49,207 nt of DNA from Prolixibacteraceae bacterium UBA6162 (GCA_002428215.1 DIUI01000117.1:1-49207), one strand, 5' to 3'; shown: positions 18,011-25,667, counted from the first letter of the stretch. A program made the numbers and translations. Notes: a model not told the origin generated them from the sequence alone.

Positions 18011-18493
18011 TCATATTTTGTCGCGCAGATAAGGCATAATGTTTTTAATAGCCGATATACAATCGGCTCGGCTAACTCCCTCCCGCAATATGACCAGGAT
18101 GGTATCATCGCCGGCAATCGTTCCTAAAATCTCCCAGGGTTCGGCATTGTCGATAACCGAGGCAATACTGCTGGCATAACCGGGGAGTGTGCGCACTACC
18201 GCCAGATTACCAGAGAATTGAACGCCCCTGAAACCGTCGGCCAGATAGTTGATGCGTTCCGCTTCCCTTTCGGTAGAAGAAACAGCAAGAGCTCCCTGCA
18301 TAACATACCGGTAACCTTCTGACCCGTCGGCAACCTTGGCCACCTGCATCTTTTTCAGATCGCGAGACAAGGTAGCCTGGGTGACCAGAAAACCCCTGTT
18401 GCCAAGAAGTTCCAGCAGATGTTCCTGACTACTAATCACCTGTTCGGTAATCAGCTGCCGAATAGCCCGCTGTCGGTCGATAATCTCCTTCAT
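18011..18493 (-). CDS. argR: Arginine repressor
   Basis: Hexameric arginine-responsive DNA-binding regulator of arginine genes. The 160-residue protein has an N-terminal winged helix (about 1-70) with RQRAIRQLITEQVISSQEHL and the recognition segment TQATLSRDLKKMQVAK. The C-terminal arginine-binding and trimerisation domain (about 85-160) includes the GTIAGDDTILVI stretch with the conserved aspartates. It is divergent from carA and heads the arginine cluster. Two ARG-box-like palindromes cover its own promoter and start codon, so it probably represses itself. A gap of 132 bases separates it from the acyltransferase gene; I saw no promoter box there. Confidence 0.96.
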   Translation of the reverse strand: MKEIIDRQRAIRQLITEQVISSQEHLLELLGNRGFLVTQATLSRDLKKMQVAKVADGSEGYRYVMQGALAVSSTEREAERINYLADGFRGVQFSGNLAVVRTLPGYASSIASVIDNAEPWEILGTIAGDDTILVILREGVSRADCISAIKNIMPYLRDKI

Positions 18494-18528
18494 GTATTTT
18501 TATACATTTTTGATGCAAAATTATACAT
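18492..18528. promoter_or_regulatory. Two tandem ARG boxes (ArgR operators)
   Basis: Box 1 at 18492-18507 is ATGTAT-TTTT-ATACAT with perfect arms. Box 2 at 18513-18528 is ATGCAA-AATT-ATACAT, two mismatches in the left arm. The centres are 21 bases apart, two helical turns, which is the usual spacing of paired ARG boxes bound by one ArgR hexamer. They cover the argR start codon and promoter and lie upstream of carA. Confidence 0.7.
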
Positions 18529-18543
18529 TTTTTATTCCCACAA
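18516..18543 (-). promoter_or_regulatory. argR promoter
   Basis: On the minus strand, TTG (complement of 18541-18543), a 17-base spacer and TAATTTTG (complement of 18516-18523) match the Bacteroidota promoter pattern. The downstream box lies inside ARG box 2 and the likely start point inside or next to ARG box 1, so ArgR binding would block it. Confidence 0.6.
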
Positions 18544-18566
18544 CTGTTTTAACTCAAAAAAAAAGC

Positions 18567-18574
18567 TATTTTTG
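18567..18574 (+). promoter_or_regulatory. Possible carAB promoter (-7 box)
   Basis: TATTTTTG matches TAnnTTTG. No good TTG was found 17-23 bases upstream, only a weak CTGTTTT stretch. Transcription would begin near 18580, leaving a leader of about 130 bases before carA. Confidence 0.4.
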
Positions 18575-18604
18575 CCCCCAGTTATAACAGAAGCATTCTG
18601 TACA

Positions 18605-18667
18605 ATGCCCGGGCTAAGGAAAAAAATTAACGAGATAAGCATTATGCGCTTGTGCTACAAAAAGTAG
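18605..18667 (+). CDS. Putative carAB leader peptide (20 residues)
   Basis: An ATG at 18605 opens a 20-codon frame, basic in composition (MPGLRKK at the start, RLCYKK at the end), ending in TAG at 18665-18667. The frame runs across the 5' arm and loop of the terminator-like hairpin, and its stop codon is in the first bases of the 3' arm. That overlap is typical of translated leaders controlling attenuation. There is no clear ribosome-binding sequence, and the frame could be chance. Confidence 0.35.
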   Translation: MPGLRKKINEISIMRLCYKK

Positions 18668-18684
18668 AGCAGGCGCTTTTTTTT
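18646..18684 (+). terminator. Terminator-like attenuator before carA
   Basis: GCGCTTGTGCTAC (18646-18658) pairs with GTAGAGCAGGCGC (18664-18676) around an AAAAA loop, with two G-U pairs and one mismatch, followed by eight T (18677-18684). It lies 25 bases before the carA start, inside the leader, so it would act as a conditional terminator rather than an operon end. Confidence 0.7.
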
Positions 18685-18708
18685 GACCATAAATACCCTA
18701 TTCGAAAG

Positions 18709-19791
18709 ATGTTGAAGACCAAAAAAGCGACCCTAACCCTGGAAGATGGGACAAAATTCGAAGGAAAATCTTTTGGAAGTGAGGCATCGGTGGCAGGCGA
18801 GGTGGTATTCTATACCGGAATGACCGGATACCCCGAAAGCCTTACCGACCCCTCGTATGCCGGACAGATTTTGGTATCTACCTATCCAATGATTGGCAAC
18901 TACGGAGTTCCCGAAAACAGCTCAATTAACGGGGTTAGCCAATTCCTCGAATCAGAAAAGGTACACATCACAGCGCTCATTGTATCGGACTACTCTTTCG
19001 AATACAGTCATTGGAATGCCCGGAAAAGTCTTGGCGACTGGCTCAAGGAGTACAATGTACCCGGATTGTACGACATTGACACCCGTGCTCTTACAAAAAT
19101 CCTGCGCGAAAAGGGTTCATTGATGGGCAAAATTGAATTTGAAGATCAACAGGTTGACTTTTACGATCCCAACAGCGAAAATCTTGTGGCCAGAGTTAGC
19201 TGCAGCGAGATTTCGGAAATTGGCGATGGTCCGCATCGTGTTGTTTTGATAGACTGCGGTGTAAAGCACAACATTATTCGCTGCTTAACGGCGCGGGGTG
19301 CCACCGTTGTCAGAGTACCCTGGGATTACGATGTTTCGACCATGGAGTACGATGGAATCTTTCTGACCAATGGACCTGGCGATCCAGCCATGTGTGAGGC
19401 GACCGTTACCAATATAAGAAAACTGATCACCGGCAATAAGCCCATTATGGGTATCTGTTTGGGTAATCAGTTGCTCGCCAGGGCTGCAGGTGCCGATACT
19501 TTCAAACTTAAATATGGTCATCGCAGCCATAACCAACCTGTTCTGCTTGCCGGTACCGATCGCTGTTTCATCACACCTCAGAACCATGGCTACGCAGTTT
19601 CGCCCGAAACGCTAAGCAGCGACTGGGAAGAACTTTTTGTTAATGCCAACGATGGCACCAACGAGGGTATCCGGCACAAAACAAAACCATTCTTCTCTAC
19701 CCAGTTTCATCCCGAAGCCACCAGTGGACCTGTCGATACCGAATATCTCTTCGACGATTTCATTGATTCTATCGTTCAACAAAAACAGTAA
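18709..19791 (+). CDS. carA: Carbamoyl-phosphate synthase small (glutaminase) subunit
   Basis: Releases ammonia from glutamine and passes it to CarB. From the ATG at 18709 it has 360 residues: an N-terminal CPSase small-chain domain (about 5-140) and a class-I glutamine amidotransferase domain (about 175-355) with Cys250 (MGICLGNQ), His334 and Glu336 (FHPEATSGP). A GTG at 18652 in frame lies inside the attenuator hairpin and is rejected. The segments HNQPVLL and HPEATSGPVDTEYLFD resemble those of eukaryotic CPS more than those of E. coli. It is followed by carB after 64 bases and is divergent from argR. Confidence 0.96.
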   Translation: MLKTKKATLTLEDGTKFEGKSFGSEASVAGEVVFYTGMTGYPESLTDPSYAGQILVSTYPMIGNYGVPENSSINGVSQFLESEKVHITALIVSDYSFEYSHWNARKSLGDWLKEYNVPGLYDIDTRALTKILREKGSLMGKIEFEDQQVDFYDPNSENLVARVSCSEISEIGDGPHRVVLIDCGVKHNIIRCLTARGATVVRVPWDYDVSTMEYDGIFLTNGPGDPAMCEATVTNIRKLITGNKPIMGICLGNQLLARAAGADTFKLKYGHRSHNQPVLLAGTDRCFITPQNHGYAVSPETLSSDWEELFVNANDGTNEGIRHKTKPFFSTQFHPEATSGPVDTEYLFDDFIDSIVQQKQ

Positions 19792-19855
19792 TCTGCCACA
19801 GGGCGGAAATTTTCAAGCATACGGAGACCTTTACAGCGAAAAATTTTAGAACAAC

Positions 19856-22800
19856 ATGACAGATATTACCATCAAAAGAGCCCTTATACTTGGGTCGGGA
19901 GCCTTAAAAATTGGAGAAGCCGGTGAGTTCGACTACAGTGGTTCGCAGGCACTAAAGGCGTTAAAGGAAGAGGGTGTAGAAACCATCCTCATTAACCCGA
20001 ACATTGCTACCATACAAACCTCAGAGGAGATCGCCGACAAGATTTATTTCCTGCCGATTACGCCCTTCTTCGTAGAGGAGGTAATAAAAAAGGAGCAGCC
20101 CGATGGAATACTGCTTGCTTTTGGAGGTCAAACTGCCCTCAACTGCGGTGTTGCGCTGCAGCGCGCAGGAGTCATCGAAAAATACAACCTCACCGTGGTA
20201 GGGACTCCAATTACGGCCATAATGGAGACCGAAGACCGTCAGCTTTTTGCTGATATGTTGGGGGAGATTGATGTAAGAACTCCGCGCAGTATCTCTGCCC
20301 TCAATATGGATGAAGCCCTTTCGGCAGCCGAAAAGCTGGGATTCCCTATCATTGTAAGGGCTGCCTATACACTGGGTGGCCTGGGCAGTGGTTTTTGCAA
20401 CAACTTCGATGAGCTGCGGACACTGGCATCGAAAGCATTCAGCTACAGTCCTCAAATATTGGTCGAAGAGTCGCTGAAAGGATGGAAAGAGGTTGAATAC
20501 GAGGTAGTACGCGACAGGTTCGACAACTGTATTACAGTTTGTAATATGGAAAACTTCGACCCATTGGGCATTCACACCGGCGAAAGTATTGTGGTAGCTC
20601 CTTCGCAAACACTAACCAACTCTGAATATCATAAACTCAGGGCAGTAGCCATAAAAATTATTCGACGGGTTGGGGTCATTGGCGAGTGCAACGTACAATT
20701 TGCGCTCGATCCCCATAGCGAAGACTACAGGGTTATCGAAGTGAATGCCCGGTTGTCGAGATCGTCGGCACTCGCATCGAAAGCCACCGGTTACCCGCTC
20801 GCTTTCGTAGCAGCGAAACTGGGATTAGGCTATGGCCTCCACCAGTTGAAAAATTCGGTAACAAGGGTTACCACTGCAGCCTTTGAGCCTGCTCTCGACT
20901 ACTGTGTAGTAAAAATTCCCCGTTGGGACTTATCGAAATTCACCGGCGTAAACAAGGTGCTTGGCAGTGCAATGAAAAGCGTTGGAGAGATTATGGCCAT
21001 TGGACGAACCTTCGAAGAGGCCATTCAGAAAGGCATCCGCATGGTGGGCCAGGGCATGCATGGATTTGTAGGTAACCGCGAAGAGATCTCGATCGAAGCT
21101 CTGGAAGAGGAACTGATCAATCCGACCGACAGACGTATATTTGCCATTGCTGAGGCATTCTACAGAGGCTATACGGTAGAGGAGATATACCAGCGAACAA
21201 AGATCGACCATTGGTTTCTGCAGAAATTGCAAAACATCTTTCATCTCCGCAATGACTTAAAAGAACACAACACCCTCGAATCAATACCTGACGAGCTCTT
21301 GCGTGATGTTAAAAAAGCTGGTTTTTCAGACTTCCAGATTGCCCGGACAGTGCTGGAATTGCCAGCAGCCAATATGGAAGAGGGTTTGCTCCGTGTGCGC
21401 TCGGAGCGTAAAAAACGAGGAATAGTTCCAGTGGTCAAACAGATCGATACACTTGCAGGAGAGTATCCTGCGCAAACCAACTATCTCTATCTGACCTATT
21501 CCGGAACAGAGAACGACGTTTCATTTGTGCACGACGATAAGTCGGTTATTGTTCTGGGTTCGGGTGCCTACCGGATTGGGAGTTCCGTGGAGTTCGACTG
21601 GTGTTCGGTGAATGCTGTAAAAACCATTCAGCAGCAGGGTTACCGCTCTATAATGATCAATTATAATCCCGAAACTGTAAGTACCGATTACGACACTTGC
21701 GACAGACTCTATTTTGATGAATTGAGCCTCGAACGGGTTCTCGATATCGTTGATTTCGAGCAGCCCAAAGGAGTAGTGGTATCTATGGGAGGTCAGATTC
21801 CAAACAATCTGGCCATGAAACTATACCGCCAGCAGGTACCCATTTTGGGAACATCGCCCCTTAAAATAGACAATGCCGAGGACCGCGATAAATTTTCATC
21901 GCTGCTCGACAGCATAGGAGTTGATCAGCCACGATGGGCGAAATTATCGACCAAGGCTGAAATTCGTAAATTCATCGAAGTGGTCGACTACCCCGTGCTT
22001 ATCAGACCTTCGTATGTTTTGTCGGGCGCGGCCATGAATGTGGTGTCGAACGATGAGCAGCTCGATCATTTCCTGCAGATGGCTGCTGATGTATCGAAGC
22101 AGCATCCTGTAGTAGTAAGCGAATTCATTGAAAATGCAAAGGAGATTGAGATGGATGCTGTAGCAGACAAGGGCGACCTGATTGCCTACGCCATTTCGGA
22201 ACATGTAGAATTTGCAGGAGTTCATTCGGGCGATGCAACCATCGTATTCCCCCCGCAAAAATTGTACATCGAAACCATTCGAAGGGTCAAGCAGATTACC
22301 CGAAAAATTGCACAGGCACTTGAAATTACAGGTCCCTTCAATATTCAGTTTCTGGCAAAAGACAATAATATAAAAGTGATTGAGTGCAATCTGAGGGCCT
22401 CAAGAAGCTTTCCGTTTGTTTCAAAAGTTATGAAGCTGAATATGATCGATATCGCCACCCGGGTGATGCTTTCGATTCCGGTAGAGAAACCCGACAAGTC
22501 GATATTTGAACTCGATTACGTTGGCGTAAAAGCACCGCAATTCTCTTTCGCCCGCTTGCTGAATGCCGATCCGGTACTGGGGGTAGATATGGCATCGACA
22601 GGAGAAGTTGGCTGTATAGGAGAAAACTTCTATGAGGCTATACTTAAATCGATGCTCTCGGTAGGATACACCATTCCCAAAAAGAACATTCTGATCTCAT
22701 CCGGACCATCGCGCTCCAAAGTCGAACTGCTCGAAAGCGCACGGATGTTATCTGAAAGGGGATACAATCTTTATGCTACGGAAGGCACGCATAAGTTCTT

Positions 22801-23086
22801 CACCGACAATGGCATTGCCAACACGTTGCTACACTGGCCCGACGAAGAAGACCGGCATCCCAATACCCTTGACTATTTAAAGGAGAAGAAGATTGATCTG
22901 GTCATCAATATTCCTAAAAACTTTACCCGCCGGGAGCTTCGCAATGGTTATACCATCCGGAGAAGCTCCATCGATTATAACATACCCCTCATCACCAATT
23001 CGAGGGTAGCCAGTGCCTTTGTGTATGCTATATGCAAATATACACCCGAAACATTGAGCATTAAGAGCTGGGAAGAATACAGCTAA
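19856..23086 (+). CDS. carB: Carbamoyl-phosphate synthase large subunit
   Basis: Makes carbamoyl phosphate from bicarbonate, ammonia and two ATP, feeding arginine and pyrimidine synthesis. The 1076 residues show two homologous halves, each with a pre-ATP-grasp and ATP-grasp domain: half 1 from about 8 (SGALKIGEAGEFDYSGSQA) and half 2 from about 555 (GSGAYRIGSSVEFDWCSV). A C-terminal MGS-like allosteric domain spans about 940-1076. The half-2 opening, with SSVEFDWC instead of the common bacterial QGIEFDYC, resembles the arginine-linked and animal mitochondrial enzymes. Its pairing with argR-controlled DNA fits an arginine-oriented synthetase; a separate pyrimidine enzyme elsewhere is possible. 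Confidence 0.96.
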   Translation: MTDITIKRALILGSGALKIGEAGEFDYSGSQALKALKEEGVETILINPNIATIQTSEEIADKIYFLPITPFFVEEVIKKEQPDGILLAFGGQTALNCGVALQRAGVIEKYNLTVVGTPITAIMETEDRQLFADMLGEIDVRTPRSISALNMDEALSAAEKLGFPIIVRAAYTLGGLGSGFCNNFDELRTLASKAFSYSPQILVEESLKGWKEVEYEVVRDRFDNCITVCNMENFDPLGIHTGESIVVAPSQTLTNSEYHKLRAVAIKIIRRVGVIGECNVQFALDPHSEDYRVIEVNARLSRSSALASKATGYPLAFVAAKLGLGYGLHQLKNSVTRVTTAAFEPALDYCVVKIPRWDLSKFTGVNKVLGSAMKSVGEIMAIGRTFEEAIQKGIRMVGQGMHGFVGNREEISIEALEEELINPTDRRIFAIAEAFYRGYTVEEIYQRTKIDHWFLQKLQNIFHLRNDLKEHNTLESIPDELLRDVKKAGFSDFQIARTVLELPAANMEEGLLRVRSERKKRGIVPVVKQIDTLAGEYPAQTNYLYLTYSGTENDVSFVHDDKSVIVLGSGAYRIGSSVEFDWCSVNAVKTIQQQGYRSIMINYNPETVSTDYDTCDRLYFDELSLERVLDIVDFEQPKGVVVSMGGQIPNNLAMKLYRQQVPILGTSPLKIDNAEDRDKFSSLLDSIGVDQPRWAKLSTKAEIRKFIEVVDYPVLIRPSYVLSGAAMNVVSNDEQLDHFLQMAADVSKQHPVVVSEFIENAKEIEMDAVADKGDLIAYAISEHVEFAGVHSGDATIVFPPQKLYIETIRRVKQITRKIAQALEITGPFNIQFLAKDNNIKVIECNLRASRSFPFVSKVMKLNMIDIATRVMLSIPVEKPDKSIFELDYVGVKAPQFSFARLLNADPVLGVDMASTGEVGCIGENFYEAILKSMLSVGYTIPKKNILISSGPSRSKVELLESARMLSERGYNLYATEGTHKFFTDNGIANTLLHWPDEEDRHPNTLDYLKEKKIDLVINIPKNFTRRELRNGYTIRRSSIDYNIPLITNSRVASAFVYAICKYTPETLSIKSWEEYS

Positions 23087-23115
23087 CCCTGCCATTAAGA
23101 TTTTTCGAATTTTGC

Positions 23116-23123
23116 TATATTTG
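23116..23123 (+). promoter_or_regulatory. Possible promoter -7 box for the PorP/SprF-like gene
   Basis: TATATTTG matches TAnnTTTG, 30 bases after the carB stop. No TTG partner lies at 17-23 bases upstream. It would leave a leader of about 120 bases before the gene. Confidence 0.3.
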
Positions 23124-23249
23124 GTACGGAACTCCCCCAAACGCATCTCCTTAGTATGCGGTTAAGTTTCGTTATGGTAATTCATTAACTGCCGGTCAGA
23201 AGCCTGTTGTTTGGGATGATTCCGTTTTGTTAAGCGCAATCCGCCCAGC

Positions 23250-24182
23250 ATGAAGAAGTTGATCCAGCGTCTTATCTTGATTTGGTGTATGGCCTTGCCG
23301 TTAACTGGCAGCAGCCAGCCTTTGCCCATTGCCTCAGGTTACCTGTCGGCGCATCAACTGGTTAACCCTGCCTATGCTGGCATGAACGAAAGTGCAGGGT
23401 TCCTGGTTTCAATCAGGCGGGAGTATGCAGGCTTTATCTCCGCACCTCAGTCGCAAACGCTGGCAATGCATACGCCGGTATTTAACGAATTTATTGGGTT
23501 AGGCCTGAATTTGTCGCAAGAGTGGTACGGAAAGGAAAACCGAACTACCATTATGGCCGACTATGCCTACGAAATAATGCTGGGTTACGGGCAACGGTTA
23601 AGACTGGGATTAAAAACCGGAGTTGTAAATTATCAAAATGCACTTTCGAGGCTACAACTATTTCCCACCGCAATTGCCGATCCGGTTTTCAATGGCAACC
23701 ATTCCGTACGGCACCTTTTTAATATGGGAGCAGGGGTATTTTATTATGAAGAAAAATTCTACGCAGGCATTTCTGTACCGAAACTAATAAAAACCCGACT
23801 TGAGGAGAATCCCGAAAACTACACATTACAGTATGGGGTGCAGCACTTATATTTGTCGGGGGGCTACAGAAGTGAACTCCCGTCAGGCATTACCCTGCAG
23901 CCAGCCATCATGCTGTGGGGTCTTCCCGGCGAATTATTCAGGATCGATCTAAGCCTGAACCTATTGCTTTTGGAGCAACTCTGGCTTGGAGTGCTAGTGC
24001 GCAACCAATCGATGGTCTCTCTATTTGGACGATGGCACTTTAACGACCGCATGCAGGCAGGGTATGCCATAGAGATCGGGCTAGGCGCTTTCCAGCTTCA
24101 GCAATTGGGCACCCATGAAATCACCTTCGGTTACTCATTCGACTTTTATAATCGTGGGCGGGTGGCCAACCGCTTTTTTTAA
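23250..24182 (+). CDS. PorP/SprF family outer-membrane protein
   Basis: Predicted outer-membrane beta-barrel of the PorP/SprF family, whose members act with type IX secretion or in anchoring surface proteins. The 310 residues start with a signal peptide (about 1-22, GSSQ) followed by the family hallmark LVNPAYAGMNES (about 37-48). A run of amphipathic beta-strands follows, ending FDFYNRGRVANRFF. No secreted adhesin, C-terminal sorting domain protein or gldKLMN gene is next to it, so it is an orphan copy, and its partner is unknown. Family membership is strong; function is inferred. Confidence 0.85.
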   Translation: MKKLIQRLILIWCMALPLTGSSQPLPIASGYLSAHQLVNPAYAGMNESAGFLVSIRREYAGFISAPQSQTLAMHTPVFNEFIGLGLNLSQEWYGKENRTTIMADYAYEIMLGYGQRLRLGLKTGVVNYQNALSRLQLFPTAIADPVFNGNHSVRHLFNMGAGVFYYEEKFYAGISVPKLIKTRLEENPENYTLQYGVQHLYLSGGYRSELPSGITLQPAIMLWGLPGELFRIDLSLNLLLLEQLWLGVLVRNQSMVSLFGRWHFNDRMQAGYAIEIGLGAFQLQQLGTHEITFGYSFDFYNRGRVANRFF

Positions 24183-24280
24183 GCAACTCAATAACGACAG
24201 TAGTTGCATACATAGAGGGCTTTATACTGCGGCTATGCCACACATAGCATCAAAGTGAACGGCTATCAAAACATTTACAT

Positions 24281-24433
24281 TCAGGCAAGATGCAATTCCA
24301 GTCTCTTAAAATACTGATTTGCGGCTTTACCAATCTCGTTGCCAACAAAAACCTTTCCCACATCTAAAGAGGAGAACCACCGGAGTGCCTTTATCAAAAT
24401 GTCAGTAGCATAGTCCTTCAAAGAGCCTTTTGT
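24281..24433 (-). pseudogene. Possible remnant of a GNAT acyltransferase C-terminus
   Basis: A minus-strand frame of 50 codons between stops reads as coherent protein, including ALRWFSSLDVGKVFVG and GKAANQYFKRLEL. This resembles the end of the GNAT fold, where a beta-strand is followed by a conserved A-A-N and an aromatic helix. No upstream CoA-binding motif remains; the frame is closed by a TGA on its 5' side. It could be chance. Confidence 0.3.
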
Positions 24434-24558
24434 TCAAAATAATTCCATAAGCAGATCGATTTTATCAAAAAAGGGGTCTAAAATAAATTTAATGTTAATT
24501 TATGAAATTGCATTGATGCTTTAGGGGGTAGTGTAAGTATTTATAATCAATATTTGAC

Positions 24559-24590
24559 ATCGATATAATTCTACAAGGGGGTATATCGAT
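24559..24590. repeat. Inverted repeat upstream of the TorF/glnK/amtB operon
   Basis: ATCGATATA at 24559-24567 and TATATCGAT at 24582-24590 are perfect 9-base inverted arms with a 14-base spacer containing GGGGG, followed by a short T-run. It may be an operator or a weak leader hairpin. Confidence 0.5.
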
Positions 24591-24592
24591 TT

Positions 24593-24635
24593 TTAATACT
24601 GTTTATTTATATATGTTAAATATTAATACTGCTTA
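24593..24635. repeat. Direct repeat pair, 30-base phase
   Basis: TTAATACTGTTTA (24593-24605) and TTAATACTGCTTA (24623-24635) differ at one base and are 30 bases apart, close to three helical turns. The second copy ends three bases before the ATG. Phased copies suggest a regulator binding site. Confidence 0.5.
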
Positions 24636-24638
24636 ATT

Positions 24639-25286
24639 ATGAAAAAAGAGATCATTACATTACTCCTGGGAATTTGCATGTTCCTGCCCCAGGCCAATGC
24701 CGGAGAAAAAGGAAAAATATCGGTGGGAACCGACCTGGCCAGCAGCTATGTATGGAGAGGAACAAAGTTTGGCCACGGTCCTGCCTTGCAACCGTCCATA
24801 GAATACAGCACAGGAATATTTACCCTCGGTGCATGGGGGTCTTATAATATTTCAGACAACGAGGCGATGGAAGCCGACCTTTACATGAGTCTGGACTTCG
24901 ATTTTGGATTATCGCTGGGCATGACCAAGTACTACTTCCCAACCGATCCCTTCTTTAGTGGCAGCAGTCATGCCTTTGAGCTTAACAGCGGGTTTAGCGC
25001 AGGTGCCTTTTCTTTGCAAGGCAACTACATAATGAACGAAGGTGCAGGTTCGGCAGGGGGAGACCTCTACTTTGAAGCCGGCATATCAACAGGCAAACTG
25101 GATTGGTTTGCAGGCGGAGGAACCGGCTGGCACACCCCCGATGGCAAGTTTGGACTTGTTAACGTAGGGGTAGCCTCGTCGAAGGATATTAAACTCACCG
25201 ACAGCTTTTCACTACCGGTGAGTACGGCTGTTGTGCTCAACCCAACTACCGAACAGTTCCATGTAGTTTTTACTCTTTCGCTGTAA
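24639..25286 (+). CDS. TorF-like outer-membrane porin
   Basis: Predicted small outer-membrane beta-barrel. The 215 residues start with a signal peptide (about 1-21, ending ANAG). A barrel with VGTDLASSYVWRGTKFG follows (about 28-44), a segment seen in the TorF family of putative porins, and the protein ends in a run of hydrophobic strands (VVFTLSL). It is the first gene of a three-gene unit with glnK and amtB, so it may admit a small nitrogen compound or report nitrogen state. That role is inferred from position only. Confidence 0.75.
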   Translation: MKKEIITLLLGICMFLPQANAGEKGKISVGTDLASSYVWRGTKFGHGPALQPSIEYSTGIFTLGAWGSYNISDNEAMEADLYMSLDFDFGLSLGMTKYYFPTDPFFSGSSHAFELNSGFSAGAFSLQGNYIMNEGAGSAGGDLYFEAGISTGKLDWFAGGGTGWHTPDGKFGLVNVGVASSKDIKLTDSFSLPVSTAVVLNPTTEQFHVVFTLSL

Positions 25287-25313
25287 TGTAACCTACATAA
25301 AAAACAGAATAGC

Positions 25314-25667
25314 ATGAAAAAAATTGAAGCCATCATCAGAAAAATCAAGTTCGAAGAGGTCAAAGAAGCCCTCCACGAAGTTGGAATTGAGTTCTTCTCC
25401 TTCTGGGATGTAAGGGGAGTAGGACAAACCCGCGAAGGCCGCATATACCGCGGTATAGTATACGATACCAGCACTATTGAGCGAACCATTCTTTCCATTA
25501 TTGTACGCGATAAAAATGTGGAAAAAACCGTGAAAGCAATCATGGAATCCGCGCAAACCGGCGATATCGGCGACGGAAAAATATTTGTAAGTCCAATTGA
25601 ACAGTCGTACCGCATCCGAACAGGCGAAACAGGCGATTCGTCGCTGTTTATAGCGGGGCAAGAGTAA
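25314..25667 (+). CDS. glnK: PII nitrogen regulatory protein
   Basis: Trimeric signal protein that binds ATP/ADP and 2-oxoglutarate and gates the ammonium channel. The 117 residues align through the fold: T-loop at about 37-55 (TREGRIYRGIVYDTSTIE) with Tyr50 at the position uridylylated in E. coli, and Tyr45 before it. The ATP-binding B-loop is TGDIGDGKIFV (about 82-92), and the C-loop includes RIRTGETG. It stands 27 bases after the porin gene and 35 bases before amtB, so it is the GlnK type by context. Whether Tyr50 is modified cannot be read here. Confidence 0.95.
   Translation: MKKIEAIIRKIKFEEVKEALHEVGIEFFSFWDVRGVGQTREGRIYRGIVYDTSTIERTILSIIVRDKNVEKTVKAIMESAQTGDIGDGKIFVSPIEQSYRIRTGETGDSSLFIAGQE

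Larger units (their letters stand above)
24183..24638. other. 455-base intergenic region before the ammonium operon
   Basis: No intact gene. It holds a small inverted repeat (GCTATG at 24232-24237, CATAGC at 24243-24248) without a T-run, a possible minus-strand gene remnant (24281-24433), and an A/T-rich control region with an inverted repeat and two direct repeats directly before the porin gene. No clear TAnnTTTG promoter or RpoN-type site (TGGCAC, five bases, TTGC) was seen. Confidence 0.6.

Noticed and set aside
24232..24248. Inverted repeat GCTATG/CATAGC after the PorP/SprF-like gene as a terminator
   Set aside because: Six-base arms with no T-run in either direction; too weak to call.
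24559..24590. Inverted repeat before the porin gene as an intrinsic terminator
   Set aside because: The stem is A/T-rich with a 14-base loop and only five T follow, so a protein site is at least as likely.
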